Below, one piece after another: positions 52,340 through 61,687 of a stretch of 64,000 nucleotides of DNA. A program made the position numbers and the translations under genes. The number at the start of each line of letters is the position of its first letter. Positions within the stretch are counted from its first letter, which is position 1. Where the stretch lies: positions 94,612-158,611 of the forward strand of contig NZ_SBKQ01000010.1 of assembly GCF_004122145.1 (NCBI RefSeq), read 5' to 3'. The DNA comes from Flavobacterium piscinae (GTDB taxonomy: Bacteria > Bacteroidota > Bacteroidia > Flavobacteriales > Flavobacteriaceae). Under the pieces are notes generated by a model. It ran no database searches, was not told the DNA's origin, and worked only from the letters and a program-made list of their open reading frames with translations.

Positions 52340-54511
52340 ATGATTTCAATCACCGATAAAACCTTAAAAGATTTAGAATTTTCAACCATTCTGCAAACTG
52401 TTTCCGATCGATGTAATACCGAATTGGGTAAACAGAAAGCATTAGAAATTGTGCCCTATAGAGATAAAGCTTTCTTAATGGATTCGCTTTTGCAAACATC
52501 CGAATATTTATCTTCTTTTTCTAATAATAATGCTCTTCCAAATCATGGCTTTGATAATATTAGCAACGAAATTAAGTTCATTGGCATTGAAGATAGTTTT
52601 TTAGAAGTTGGCAGTTTCAGAAAAATTGCTCAATTGTCGGAAACAACCAATACGATGTTGCTTTTTTTGAAAAAATTTGCCGACTATTATCCTACCTTAC
52701 ATCAAAAATCACTTCAAATAGAGTTTACCAAATTTATCATTCAAAAAATTGACGAAGTAGTCGATAAATATGGTGAAATTAAAGACAATGCTTCGCCGGA
52801 TTTAATTAATATCCGTAGAGAAATGAGTTCGGTTCGAGGCAAAGTAAATCAAAGTTTCGGATTGGCATTAAGTCAATACAACAGTCTAGGTTATTTGGAT
52901 GAAATCAAAGAAAGTTTTGTAGAAAATCGTCGTGTTTTAGCCGTTCTGGCGATGTATCGAAAAAAGGTAAAAGGTTCTATTTTAGGAAGTTCAAAAACCG
53001 GAAGCATTGCTTACGTTGAACCCGAAGCTACGTTGCGTTATTCAAGGGAATTGAGCAATTTGGAATACGAAGAACGCGAAGAAATTACTCGAATTCTCAA
53101 AAAATTGACCAACGATATTCGTCCGTTCAAAGACCTTTTAAATCAATGTCAGGAATTTTTGAGTGATATGGATGTGATTGCCGGAAAAGCAAAATATGCT
53201 CTAAAAATTAATGCTGTATTACCGACAATAATTGAAGAAAAAAGGTTGTTTTTTAGAGATGCCTTCCACCCTATTTTATATTTAAATAACAAAAGTAAAA
53301 ACGAAGTTACCTATCCACAAACAATTGAATTAACAAACGAAAGTAGAATTATTGTGATTTCCGGACCCAATGCCGGTGGAAAAACCATTTCGTTAAAAAC
53401 AGTTGGTTTATTACAATTGATGTTACAAAGCGGTATGCTAATTCCGGTTCATGAACGAAGTGAAACATTTTTGTTTGATCGAATTTTAACCGACATTGGA
53501 GATAATCAATCCATTGAAAATCACTTGAGTACGTATAGTTATCGACTCAAAAACATGAATTACTTTTTGAAAAAATGTAACGCTAAAACATTATTTTTAA
53601 TTGATGAGTTTGGAACAGGTTCCGACCCGGAATTAGGAGGTGCATTGGCCGAAACTTTTTTGGAAGAATTTTATCATCGGGAAGCCTTCGGAATTATTAC
53701 GACGCATTATTCTAATTTAAAAATATTGGCTAACGAATTACCGTTTGCCTCCAATGCCAACATGCTTTTTGATGAAAAATCATTAGAGCCGATGTATAAA
53801 TTAATATTAGGTCAAGCCGGAAGTTCATTTACGTTTGAAGTGGCTCAAAAAAATGGTATTCCATACGGATTGATAAATCGGGCAAAAAAGAAAATTGAAG
53901 GCGGAAAAGTCCGTTTTGACAAAACCATTGCTACGTTGCAAAAAGAACGTTCGAAGTTAGAAAAGACTTCAATAAATTTGAAAGAAGAAGAATCAAAAGC
54001 CCGCGAAGAGAGCAAAAAAATGGAAACCATCAATGCTAAAATTCAGGAAAAATTAGAACGTTATCAGGAATTGTATGATGCGAATCAACGCTTAATTTAC
54101 ATCGGTCAAAAAGTTGATGATCTTTCGAACAAATATTTCAATAACAAAGACAAAAAAGTGTTGATTGGTGAGTTTTTGAAAATTGTTGAAATTGAAAATT
54201 CCAAACGCAAAAAAGCAAGTGCTAAGGAGATAAAGGAAAAGGAAGTGATTCAGAAGCAAATTATTCAAGAAGTTACAACAAAAGTAGACGAAATACGAGC
54301 CGTTAAAAAAGAGAAAAAAGCCAAAGCTTTAAAAGTAGAATCGGAAAAGCCAAAACCTATTTTAAAAATCGGCGACCGAGTTCGCATGTTTGACGGAAAG
54401 GCAGTTGGAACTTTGGATGCTATTGAAAAAAATAAAGCAACCGTAAACTATGGCATGTTTACCTCAAAAGTAAGTTTAGAGGTATTGGAATTGGTAGAAG
54501 CAAAAAAATAA
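52340..54511 (+). CDS. MutS2-like DNA-binding ATPase
   Basis: 723 residues. Core of the MutS family: a helical clamp region, then an ATPase with Walker A GPNAGGKT (near 341), Walker B LFLIDEFGTGSDP and THYSNLK. After the ATPase comes a long coiled coil (about 510-640) and a short KOW-like end (GDRVRMFDGKAVGTLDAIEKNKATVNYG). There is no Smr nuclease domain at the C-terminus, unlike full MutS2. Probably acts in recombination control or on collided ribosomes, as described for MutS2; inference. Confidence 0.88.
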   Translation: MISITDKTLKDLEFSTILQTVSDRCNTELGKQKALEIVPYRDKAFLMDSLLQTSEYLSSFSNNNALPNHGFDNISNEIKFIGIEDSFLEVGSFRKIAQLSETTNTMLLFLKKFADYYPTLHQKSLQIEFTKFIIQKIDEVVDKYGEIKDNASPDLINIRREMSSVRGKVNQSFGLALSQYNSLGYLDEIKESFVENRRVLAVLAMYRKKVKGSILGSSKTGSIAYVEPEATLRYSRELSNLEYEEREEITRILKKLTNDIRPFKDLLNQCQEFLSDMDVIAGKAKYALKINAVLPTIIEEKRLFFRDAFHPILYLNNKSKNEVTYPQTIELTNESRIIVISGPNAGGKTISLKTVGLLQLMLQSGMLIPVHERSETFLFDRILTDIGDNQSIENHLSTYSYRLKNMNYFLKKCNAKTLFLIDEFGTGSDPELGGALAETFLEEFYHREAFGIITTHYSNLKILANELPFASNANMLFDEKSLEPMYKLILGQAGSSFTFEVAQKNGIPYGLINRAKKKIEGGKVRFDKTIATLQKERSKLEKTSINLKEEESKAREESKKMETINAKIQEKLERYQELYDANQRLIYIGQKVDDLSNKYFNNKDKKVLIGEFLKIVEIENSKRKKASAKEIKEKEVIQKQIIQEVTTKVDEIRAVKKEKKAKALKVESEKPKPILKIGDRVRMFDGKAVGTLDAIEKNKATVNYGMFTSKVSLEVLELVEAKK

Positions 54512-54514
54512 AAT

Positions 54515-54925
54515 ATGGAAGGTTTACCACTCGATAAAAAAATAATTTTGTTTGACGGAGTTTGTAATTTATGTGACTCTTCGGTTCAATTTATTATCAA
54601 ACACGACAAAAAGGACATTTTTCGTTTTGTTGCATTGCAATCAGAATTAGGTGAAAAAATTCTGAAACACATTGGCGTTGATACATCTAAAGTGGATAGT
54701 ATTATACTTTATGAGCCGGGTATTGCTTATTATTACAAGGCAGAGGCAGCCATGCTAATTGCTAAAGAATTGAGTTCTTGGCATCGAATTATCAGCTATT
54801 TTTCTTTTACCGGAAATTTTGGAAATTTTATTTATGATTATATTTCCAAAAACCGGTATAAATGGTATGGCAAAAAAGACGAATGCATGATACCTACTCC
54901 CGAATTAAAAGCAAAATTTTTATAA
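54515..54925 (+). CDS. DCC family thiol-disulfide oxidoreductase (DUF393)
   Basis: 136 residues. The family signature FDGVCNLCDSSVQFII (DGxCxxC) is at residues 14-29, with FRFVALQSELGEKIL and SRIISYF-type continuation (WHRIISYFSFTGNF). Redox-active cysteines presumed. It lies three bases after the MutS2-like gene and is probably co-transcribed. The biological role of the family is unclear. Confidence 0.9.
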   Translation: MEGLPLDKKIILFDGVCNLCDSSVQFIIKHDKKDIFRFVALQSELGEKILKHIGVDTSKVDSIILYEPGIAYYYKAEAAMLIAKELSSWHRIISYFSFTGNFGNFIYDYISKNRYKWYGKKDECMIPTPELKAKFL

Positions 54926-54991
54926 CTGATAATTATCATAAAAAATCTGTGGTTTGATTTTTAATTTTGATTCAACTTAAAACTTGACAAA

Positions 54992-55126
54992 ATGATTAAT
55001 CAAACTTTTGCTTTATACTCTTGGGATAACGGTGCCTTCATCATGATTGGTGTTTTTCTTTTAGTCATCTTTGGACTAATTGGAGCCGTTATGTTGATGA
55101 TGAACGAGAAAAATAAAAAGAAATAA
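54992..55126 (+). CDS. Short single-helix membrane protein (44 residues)
   Basis: MINQTFALYSWDNGAFIMI, then VFLLVIFGLIGAVMLMMN and a lysine tail. One membrane helix and a basic cytoplasmic end. The frame starts 66 bases after the DCC gene and ends just before a terminator. The clean frame, membrane plan and position make it a likely real gene, even though it is too short for usual gene finding. I do not know its function. Confidence 0.65.
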   Translation: MINQTFALYSWDNGAFIMIGVFLLVIFGLIGAVMLMMNEKNKKK

Positions 55127-55138
55127 GAAATTTATATC

Positions 55139-55171
55139 CAAAAAAAATCCCGAATTAACTCTCGGGATTTT
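55139..55171. terminator. Terminator between the short membrane gene and valS
   Basis: AAAAATCCCGA pairs with TCGGGATTTTC. Confidence 0.8.
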
Positions 55172-55181
55172 CTTGTTCGTT

Positions 55182-57812
55182 TTATTTTAAACTCGCTAAA
55201 CTTTGTTCGATGGTGGCAATTTTCGCCAACGCATCAGCTTCTTTGTTTCGTTCGTTGGCGATTATTTCAGGTTTTGCATTGGCAACAAACTTTTCATTTG
55301 AAAGTTTTACTTGAACCGATTTCAAAAAGCCTTGCATGTATTTTAATTCTTCTTCCAATTTTTCAATTTCAGCGTCTACATCAATGTTTCCGGCAATTGG
55401 AATAAAATACTCGTTTGATTTTACACGATACGTCAATGCTCCGTTTACTGTTTCTGTAACATATTCTAAGTTATCAATATTTCCTAATTTTATGATTACA
55501 GCATCAAAAGTAGTCGCATTTTTTTCGTTATTGATTATTTTTAAATCAATACTATCTTTATTAGCAATATTTTTTTGTTTACGAATGGTTCGAATACCGG
55601 CGATTACTTCTGTTACAAAATCAAATTCTGTAATTAAACCCGTATTAGTATTTTGAATTGTTGGCCATTCGGAAATAATCAACGCTTGTTCCGGTGATCT
55701 TTCTGCAATGTATTGCCAGATTTCTTCGGTTAAGAAAGGCATAAACGGATGCAATAATTTCAAATTCGCTTCTAACAATTCAATCGCTTTATCCAAAGTT
55801 ATTCTATCGATTGGTTGTTGATAAGCCGGTTTGATAATTTCTAAAAACCATGAACAGAAATCGTCCCAAACTAATTTATAAATTGCCATTAAAGCGTCTG
55901 ATAATCTGTATTTTTCAAAATTATCTTCAATTTCAGCAAGGGTTTGTTGCAGCTTAGCTTCGTACCAATCAATAGCAATTTTAGAAGCTTCCGGTTGAGT
56001 AATTTCAGCTACTTCCCACCCTTTTATTAATCGGAAAGCGTTCCAAATTTTATTTGCGAAGGCTTTTCCGTTACTGCACAATTCTTCATCAAACATGATA
56101 TCGTTTCCGGCAGAAGAACTTAACAATAAGCCAACACGTACTCCATCAGCTCCAAATTTCTCAATTAAATCTAATGGATCCGGGGAATTTCCTAATGATT
56201 TTGACATTTTGCGACGCTGTTTATCACGAACTAAACCGGTTAAATAAACATTTGTGAACGGTTTTTTACCAGTATATTCATATCCGGCAATAATCATACG
56301 TGCCACCCAAAAAAACAAAATATCCGGACCGGTCACTAAATCATTGGTTGGATAATAGTATTTAAAATCTTTATTTTCCGGATCTAAAATTCCGCCAAAA
56401 ACAGCCATTGGCCATAACCATGATGAGAACCACGTGTCGAGTGCATCGGCGTCTTGGGTTAAGTCGTCAGTGGTCAGTTGTTGGTTGTTGGTTTTTTGTT
56501 TTGCTAAAACTAAAGCTTCATCAATATTTTCTGCAACTACATAATCTTCTTTTCCTTCACCGTAATAATAAGCCGGAATTTGTTGCCCCCACCACAATTG
56601 ACGAGAAATATTCCAATCGCGAATGTTTTCCATCCAATGACGGTAGGTATTGTTAAATTTGCTTGGATATAATTTTATTTCTTCGGTTTCTAAAACGGCT
56701 TTAATGGCTGGTTTAACCAATTCTTCCATTTTAAGAAACCATTGATCAGATAATCGTGGTTCGATAACCGCTTTTGTTCTTTCCGAAGTTCCTAGTTTAT
56801 TAATATGCGATTCGGTTTTTACTAATGCACCAATCAATTCTAATTCTTTTGAAATTTCTTCTCGAACTACAAATCGGTCTTTGCCTTGGTAATGTAAACC
56901 AAAATTATTCAAAGAAGCATCTTCATTGAAAATATCGATTATATCAAGGTTATGTTTATCGCCTAACACTTTATCGTTTACATCATGAGCCGGTGTCACT
57001 TTTAAGCAACCCGTTCCAAATTCAACATCTACATAGTCATCTTCTATAATTGGAATTATTCTATTGCAAATTGGAACAATCGCTTTTTTACCTTTCAAAT
57101 GAGTAAAACGTTCATCATTTGGGTTAATACAAATGGCTGTATCTCCGAAAATGGTTTCCGGACGAGTGGTAGCTATTGTTAAAACATCAGCTGTACCTTC
57201 TACCTTGTAATTGATATAATATAAATTCCCTTGACGTTCTTCATGAATAACTTCTTCATCGGATAAAGTAGTTTTTGCTTCCGGATCCCAATTTACCATT
57301 CGATAACCACGATAAATCATGCCTTTGTTATATAAATCCACAAACGATTTGATAACTGAAGCAGACATATCTTCATCCATGGTGAATTTTGTTCGGTCCC
57401 AATCGCATGAACAACCTAATTGTTTTAATTGTTCTAAGATAGTGCCTCCGTATTTATCTGTCCAATCATACGCATGTTTTAGAAATTCTTCTCGTGTTAA
57501 ATCTGCTTTGTTGATTCCTTCAGCTTTTAATTTGGCAACCACTTTTGCTTCGGTGGCAATAGAAGCATGGTCTGTACCGGGAACCCAACACGCATTGAAT
57601 CCTTTCAAACGAGCACGACGAATCAAAACATCTTGAATAGTGTTATTTAACATATGTCCCATGTGTAATACTCCAGTTACATTTGGAGGTGGAATTACAA
57701 TAGTATAAGGAGTTCTATGATCAGGTTTTGAATGAAAATAATTGTTTTTCATCCAGTAATTGTACCATTTTTGTTCGGCTTGCTTGGCATCAAATTGTGC
57801 AGGAATAGACAT
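55182..57812 (-). CDS. valS: Valyl-tRNA synthetase
   Basis: 876 residues. Class I synthetase. HIGH-type motif in PPNVTGVLHMGHML, editing domain in the first half (TIATTRPETIFGDTAI), KMSKSLGNSPDPLDL, anticodon-binding helices, and a C-terminal coiled coil (about 805-876). Between LAKQK and DADALDTWFSSWLWP, codons for TNNQQLTTDDLTQ read as a CTGAC-type simple repeat, but the frame is intact and the region is a surface loop. Otherwise full length. Confidence 0.96.
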   Translation of the reverse strand: MSIPAQFDAKQAEQKWYNYWMKNNYFHSKPDHRTPYTIVIPPPNVTGVLHMGHMLNNTIQDVLIRRARLKGFNACWVPGTDHASIATEAKVVAKLKAEGINKADLTREEFLKHAYDWTDKYGGTILEQLKQLGCSCDWDRTKFTMDEDMSASVIKSFVDLYNKGMIYRGYRMVNWDPEAKTTLSDEEVIHEERQGNLYYINYKVEGTADVLTIATTRPETIFGDTAICINPNDERFTHLKGKKAIVPICNRIIPIIEDDYVDVEFGTGCLKVTPAHDVNDKVLGDKHNLDIIDIFNEDASLNNFGLHYQGKDRFVVREEISKELELIGALVKTESHINKLGTSERTKAVIEPRLSDQWFLKMEELVKPAIKAVLETEEIKLYPSKFNNTYRHWMENIRDWNISRQLWWGQQIPAYYYGEGKEDYVVAENIDEALVLAKQKTNNQQLTTDDLTQDADALDTWFSSWLWPMAVFGGILDPENKDFKYYYPTNDLVTGPDILFFWVARMIIAGYEYTGKKPFTNVYLTGLVRDKQRRKMSKSLGNSPDPLDLIEKFGADGVRVGLLLSSSAGNDIMFDEELCSNGKAFANKIWNAFRLIKGWEVAEITQPEASKIAIDWYEAKLQQTLAEIEDNFEKYRLSDALMAIYKLVWDDFCSWFLEIIKPAYQQPIDRITLDKAIELLEANLKLLHPFMPFLTEEIWQYIAERSPEQALIISEWPTIQNTNTGLITEFDFVTEVIAGIRTIRKQKNIANKDSIDLKIINNEKNATTFDAVIIKLGNIDNLEYVTETVNGALTYRVKSNEYFIPIAGNIDVDAEIEKLEEELKYMQGFLKSVQVKLSNEKFVANAKPEIIANERNKEADALAKIATIEQSLASLK

Positions 57813-57994
57813 AAAAATATATTATATGGTTATGCAAACTGAATAAATGTCATTTATACAATAATTTTCAGTTTGGTCTGGTTTTTGTATTTAAATGCAA
57901 AAGTAAGGATTTAGAAAGAAGTATTAAAAAAGAAATTAGTATTTGTAGTTTGAATAAAAGTAACTATTTTTACACAACCCAAAAACACATAACC

Positions 57995-58429
57995 ATGAAA
58001 AAAAATTTATTTATTGCTGTATTTAGCATTATTAGTATAACAGCTATTGCTCAAAAAGGTCCAAAAATTGAGTTTAAGGCCAAAGACAATACGATAGATT
58101 ATGGAAAAGTTTACAAAGACAGCGACAACGGTGTTCGCGTTTTTGAATTTACCAACACCGGTGATGCTCCTTTAATTATTACAAATGTTCAGTCTACCTG
58201 CGGTTGCACGGTTCCGTCTAAACCTAAAGAACCTATCATGCCGGGAAAATCAGATAAAATTGAAGTAAAATATAATATGGCAACCGGTCCAATCAGAAAA
58301 AGCATCACCGTTGAAACAAATGCTGTGAATGCCGAAGGAGGAAAAGTTCACCTAAAAATTAAAGGAGAAGTTTTGGAACGCCAAGAAGTCAATTTGATGG
58401 AAAAGAAAAAAGTTGGTCCGATGCAATAA
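57995..58429 (+). CDS. DUF1573 domain exported protein
   Basis: 144 residues from the ATG at 57995, which begins a signal peptide (NLFIAVFSIISITAIAQ); the longer frame from 57950 would bury it. The DUF1573 (ASH-like) fold: YGKVYKDSDNGVRVFEFTNTGDAPLIITNVQSTCGCTVPSKPKEPIMPGKSDKIEVKYN. The CGC in TCGCT-type position is typical. Periplasmic or surface beta-sandwich of unknown role. A terminator follows. Confidence 0.88.
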   Translation: MKKNLFIAVFSIISITAIAQKGPKIEFKAKDNTIDYGKVYKDSDNGVRVFEFTNTGDAPLIITNVQSTCGCTVPSKPKEPIMPGKSDKIEVKYNMATGPIRKSITVETNAVNAEGGKVHLKIKGEVLERQEVNLMEKKKVGPMQ

Positions 58430-58434
58430 AAATT

Positions 58435-58460
58435 AAATCCCTTTAACGAAGGGATTTTTT
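58435..58460. terminator. Terminator after the DUF1573 gene
   Basis: AAATCCCTT-TAACG-AAGGGATTTTTT; also at the end of the converging protease gene. Confidence 0.82.
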
Positions 58461-59788
58461 TATAATATACTTTTTAAATAGAAAGTGAATTTCATTCTTC
58501 TGTTACCACGATCTACTTCAAAAATAATTTTTTTTCCTTCTTGTGATTTTAATAAATTATTGACCTCTTGAAGAGAATATCTGTCTGTTCCATGTGAATT
58601 AATACTAACAATTATGTCCCCTTTTTTTAGTCCGCAAAGGTCAGCCGGTGAATCTTTTCTGATATTAGCTATGACATAAATGGGTTTTAAAACAAATTTA
58701 TATTTAAAACTATCACTTCCTTTTGTGATATTTTCATAGGATGTTTGATCTCTTGTTAATACATTCATCTTTACTTCCTCCTGAATCCATTGTAAACCGG
58801 CATGATTAATCTCAATACCACTCATATTATACTCAAAAGGATCATTAAATTTTTTATTTTTCTTGAGGTATAATTTACTATTCTTATAATCAAAAATTAT
58901 ATTAAACCGTTTAAAAACTTCTCCTCCTATAGAACCAATTCTGCTTTCTGCCCATTTGATATTGCTTAAAGAAGTTGAATCCGGAATAGCAACATAGGGA
59001 TTTTTAAATCTAAAATCCTCAAATGAAAAGGAATTTAACTTTGTTCTTTTTCCAAAAATGTCTCCATTAAACCCTTTACCGAGAAAATCTTCAAAAGATT
59101 GATTTGAAAATGTATAGCTTTTTATTCTGTTTGAAAAAAACCAAAAAGCATCACTATTTCCAATATCTAAAAGTAATTTACCATCTACTTTCTGATTATC
59201 AAATTCAAATAGAGTACTGTAGTAAGGCTTATTATTATGAAAAAAAATGTCTACCTCCAGAAATTTATTCATTTTTCTCTTTTTTATTTCTTTAGAGGGA
59301 TTGTGAATGTAAATTTTTTGTGATAGATAATTAATTTCAACTTTAAAATTTTTAAAAAATTGATACCCAATTATACCATTTACAGGTATTCCAACACTTC
59401 CAGAAAAATTAAATTCTTCATCAAGAATAATATAAATATCATGTTTTTGATCAACAATATCATCTTTAAAAACAACAAGATTTCCGGATGACTTTAATCC
59501 TTCAATAAAATCTGAATTACCCAAACCACGTAATTTAATTTTCTCAACATTATTAAATTTTAATTCTTCTTTGTCTTCTAAACTAAATAAAATTGATTCT
59601 TCAACACCTGTATCTAGCAAAAAAGTTAAATCGACTCCATTTACTTTCAAAGGAATGAAAATCAAATTATTAATAAATTGAAATGGGATGGTTACTTTAT
59701 CTTTTTTAGAATAATATTGAAATCCTTCTTGTCCAATTAAATTGGGTGAAAAAAATAAAAAAGATAAAAAAATAAGAAAGATTTTCAT
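58460..59788 (-). CDS. Exported aspartyl protease with PDZ domain
   Basis: 442 residues from the ATG at 59788, whose product begins with a signal peptide (IFLIFLSFLFFSPNLIGQ). The frame continues 37 codons further upstream, but that part is hydrophobic and lacks a signal-peptide boundary. Retroviral-type aspartyl protease half (FLLDTGVEESILF, the catalytic aspartate in DTG), a second half with LLLDIGNSDAFWF, then a PDZ domain (about 370-440: ADLCGLKKGDIIVSINS). The substrate is unknown. Confidence 0.85.
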   Translation of the reverse strand: MKIFLIFLSFLFFSPNLIGQEGFQYYSKKDKVTIPFQFINNLIFIPLKVNGVDLTFLLDTGVEESILFSLEDKEELKFNNVEKIKLRGLGNSDFIEGLKSSGNLVVFKDDIVDQKHDIYIILDEEFNFSGSVGIPVNGIIGYQFFKNFKVEINYLSQKIYIHNPSKEIKKRKMNKFLEVDIFFHNNKPYYSTLFEFDNQKVDGKLLLDIGNSDAFWFFSNRIKSYTFSNQSFEDFLGKGFNGDIFGKRTKLNSFSFEDFRFKNPYVAIPDSTSLSNIKWAESRIGSIGGEVFKRFNIIFDYKNSKLYLKKNKKFNDPFEYNMSGIEINHAGLQWIQEEVKMNVLTRDQTSYENITKGSDSFKYKFVLKPIYVIANIRKDSPADLCGLKKGDIIVSINSHGTDRYSLQEVNNLLKSQEGKKIIFEVDRGNRRMKFTFYLKSIL

Positions 59789-59911
59789 GAACAATATTTT
59801 AATAAAATTACAAAAAATAGCTTTAAAAATCAACATAAGTAAATATATACTCAAAAAGCATTGGGTCTGAAAAAAAAAAATTGCAAATTTGCATTTCAAA
59901 AATCAACCATT

Positions 59912-61102
59912 ATGCCTAAGATTTCCAATAAAGGTCAACAAATGCCGGAATCACCTATCAGAAAACTGGTTCCCTATTCTGAAATTGCCAAAAAAAAAGG
60001 TACAAAAGTTTATCATTTGAATATTGGACAACCCGACATTAAAACTCCTGAAGTGGCCATGAATTCAATAAAAAATATTGATATTAAAGTATTGGAGTAC
60101 AGTCATTCTGCCGGATTCGAAAGTTATCGTAGAAAATTAGCTGAATATTATCAAAAACATGGTTTACCCATTAACATTGAAGATATAATTATTACAACCG
60201 GTGGTTCTGAAGCCTTACTTTTTGCCATGGGTAGTACAATGGATTCCGATGATGAAATTATCATTCCTGAACCGTTTTATGCCAATTATAATGGATTTTC
60301 AACAGCTTCCGGTGTAAAAGTTGTGCCTGTTATTTCTACGATAGACGAAGGTTTTGCCCTTCCTCCTATCGCTGATTTTGAGAAATTAATTACTCCAAAT
60401 ACAAAAGCAATATTAATTTGTAATCCCGGAAATCCAACGGGTTATTTATATTCAAAAGAAGAAATTTATCAATTAGCTGAATTGGTTAAAAAATATGATT
60501 TGTTTTTAATTGCTGACGAAGTTTATCGTGAATTTATATATGATGGTGATCATCATTTTTCTGTGATGAATGTACCCGGAATTGAGCAAAATGCCATTAT
60601 GATTGATTCTGTTTCTAAACGTTACAGTATGTGTGGAGCACGAATTGGTTGCATTGTTTCAAAAAACAAAGAAGTCATGGCTGCTGCGATGAAATTCGCT
60701 CAAGCCAGATTGAGTCCGCCAACATTTGCTCAAATTGCAAGTGAAGCGGCTTTGGAAACTCCTCAAAGTTATTTTGATGAAGTGATTACAGAATACAAAG
60801 ACAGAAGGGATACTTTAATTACTGAATTAAATCAAATTGATGGTGTTAAAGTAGCTACTCCAAAAGGAGCTTTTTATTGTATTGCTAAACTTCCGGTTAA
60901 AAATGCTGATGATTTTGCTCAATGGTTATTAGAGTCGTTTGATTTTAATGGTGAAACAGTCATGGTTGCCCCAGCGGCAGGCTTTTACTCAAGTCCTAAT
61001 GTAGGCTTAGATGAAGTTAGAATTGCTTATGTTTTAAAGAAAGAAGACTTGATTAAATCTGTAAGAATATTAAAGGAAGCCTTAAAAGTTTACCATCAGT
61101 AG
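59912..61102 (+). CDS. Class I/II pyridoxal-phosphate aminotransferase
   Basis: 396 residues from the ATG at 59912. Fold type I: VYHLNIGQPDIKTPE, TTGGSEALLFAMG, ICNPGNPTGYLYSKEE, LIADEVYREFIYDG and the PLP-binding lysine in DSVSKRYSMCGARIGC. Probably acts on aspartate or aromatic amino acids; the exact substrate cannot be read from these motifs. Monocistronic, with a terminator. Confidence 0.93.
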   Translation: MPKISNKGQQMPESPIRKLVPYSEIAKKKGTKVYHLNIGQPDIKTPEVAMNSIKNIDIKVLEYSHSAGFESYRRKLAEYYQKHGLPINIEDIIITTGGSEALLFAMGSTMDSDDEIIIPEPFYANYNGFSTASGVKVVPVISTIDEGFALPPIADFEKLITPNTKAILICNPGNPTGYLYSKEEIYQLAELVKKYDLFLIADEVYREFIYDGDHHFSVMNVPGIEQNAIMIDSVSKRYSMCGARIGCIVSKNKEVMAAAMKFAQARLSPPTFAQIASEAALETPQSYFDEVITEYKDRRDTLITELNQIDGVKVATPKGAFYCIAKLPVKNADDFAQWLLESFDFNGETVMVAPAAGFYSSPNVGLDEVRIAYVLKKEDLIKSVRILKEALKVYHQ

Positions 61103-61121
61103 TTGACATTATTTTATAACT

Positions 61122-61160
61122 AAAAATCCCAACTTTTAGTAAATTGTTGGGATTTTTTTT
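61122..61160. terminator. Terminator after the aminotransferase
   Basis: AAAAATCCCAAC pairs with GTTGGGATTTTTTTT; long loop. Confidence 0.8.
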
Positions 61161-61518
61161 ATTCAATCTTTTTATGCTTAAACCAACCTAAGTTTAATTC
61201 ATTAAACTGAAAGTTTATTTCTTCATCTAAAGTTGTTTTATTAAAAATTAAAATATCAGATTCTGTGGTTATTGTATAATGATTTTCATCTTCTGTTTCC
61301 GAAACAATCAGTGAATAATTATATAGGTATTCTTGATTATCAACTTTAAATTCAATATTTTGACTTGAAATGCGAAGATATTCTCCGGTATGAACTCCTT
61401 CATATTCGCCTTTTAACCATTCTGGCAAGTTAAATCCTTCCGTGTCAAGTTCAGTTGATTCAGATTCACATCCAATAGAAATTATACTTAATACAAAAAT
61501 TACTATAATTTTTTTCAT
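61159..61518 (-). CDS. Small lipoprotein of unknown function
   Basis: 119 residues. Signal peptide ending in SIGCES, giving a lipidated cysteine. The mature part is acidic (ESTELDTEGFNLPEWLKGEYEGVHTGEYLRISSQNIEF) with beta-strand-like sequence. NLPEWLKGEYEG followed by strands is a pattern I have seen in small Bacteroidota lipoproteins. No function known. Confidence 0.75.
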   Translation of the reverse strand: MKKIIVIFVLSIISIGCESESTELDTEGFNLPEWLKGEYEGVHTGEYLRISSQNIEFKVDNQEYLYNYSLIVSETEDENHYTITTESDILIFNKTTLDEEINFQFNELNLGWFKHKKIE

Positions 61519-61637
61519 TACTTACTTCTATGATTATACAGTTGTAAATCTAATGATTAGAAAAAGTAATTAACATTAAACTCGTTCAAATGATGATTTA
61601 AACGTTTAACGAATAGTGAAGTGAATTTTATCGATAA

Positions 61638-61669
61638 AAAAAACTCCTGACGTTAATCAGGAGTTTTTT
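61638..61669. terminator. Terminator after the T9SS-secreted protein gene
   Basis: AAAAACTCCTGA pairs with TCAGGAGTTTTTT, just beyond the stop of the minus-strand gene ending at 61688. Confidence 0.85.
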
Positions 61670-61687
61670 ACTATCGGGTTTTTATTT

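Noticed and set aside
59789..59899. Longer N-terminus for the PDZ aspartyl protease
   Set aside because: The added residues would bury a good signal peptide and overlap the promoter region of the divergent aminotransferase.
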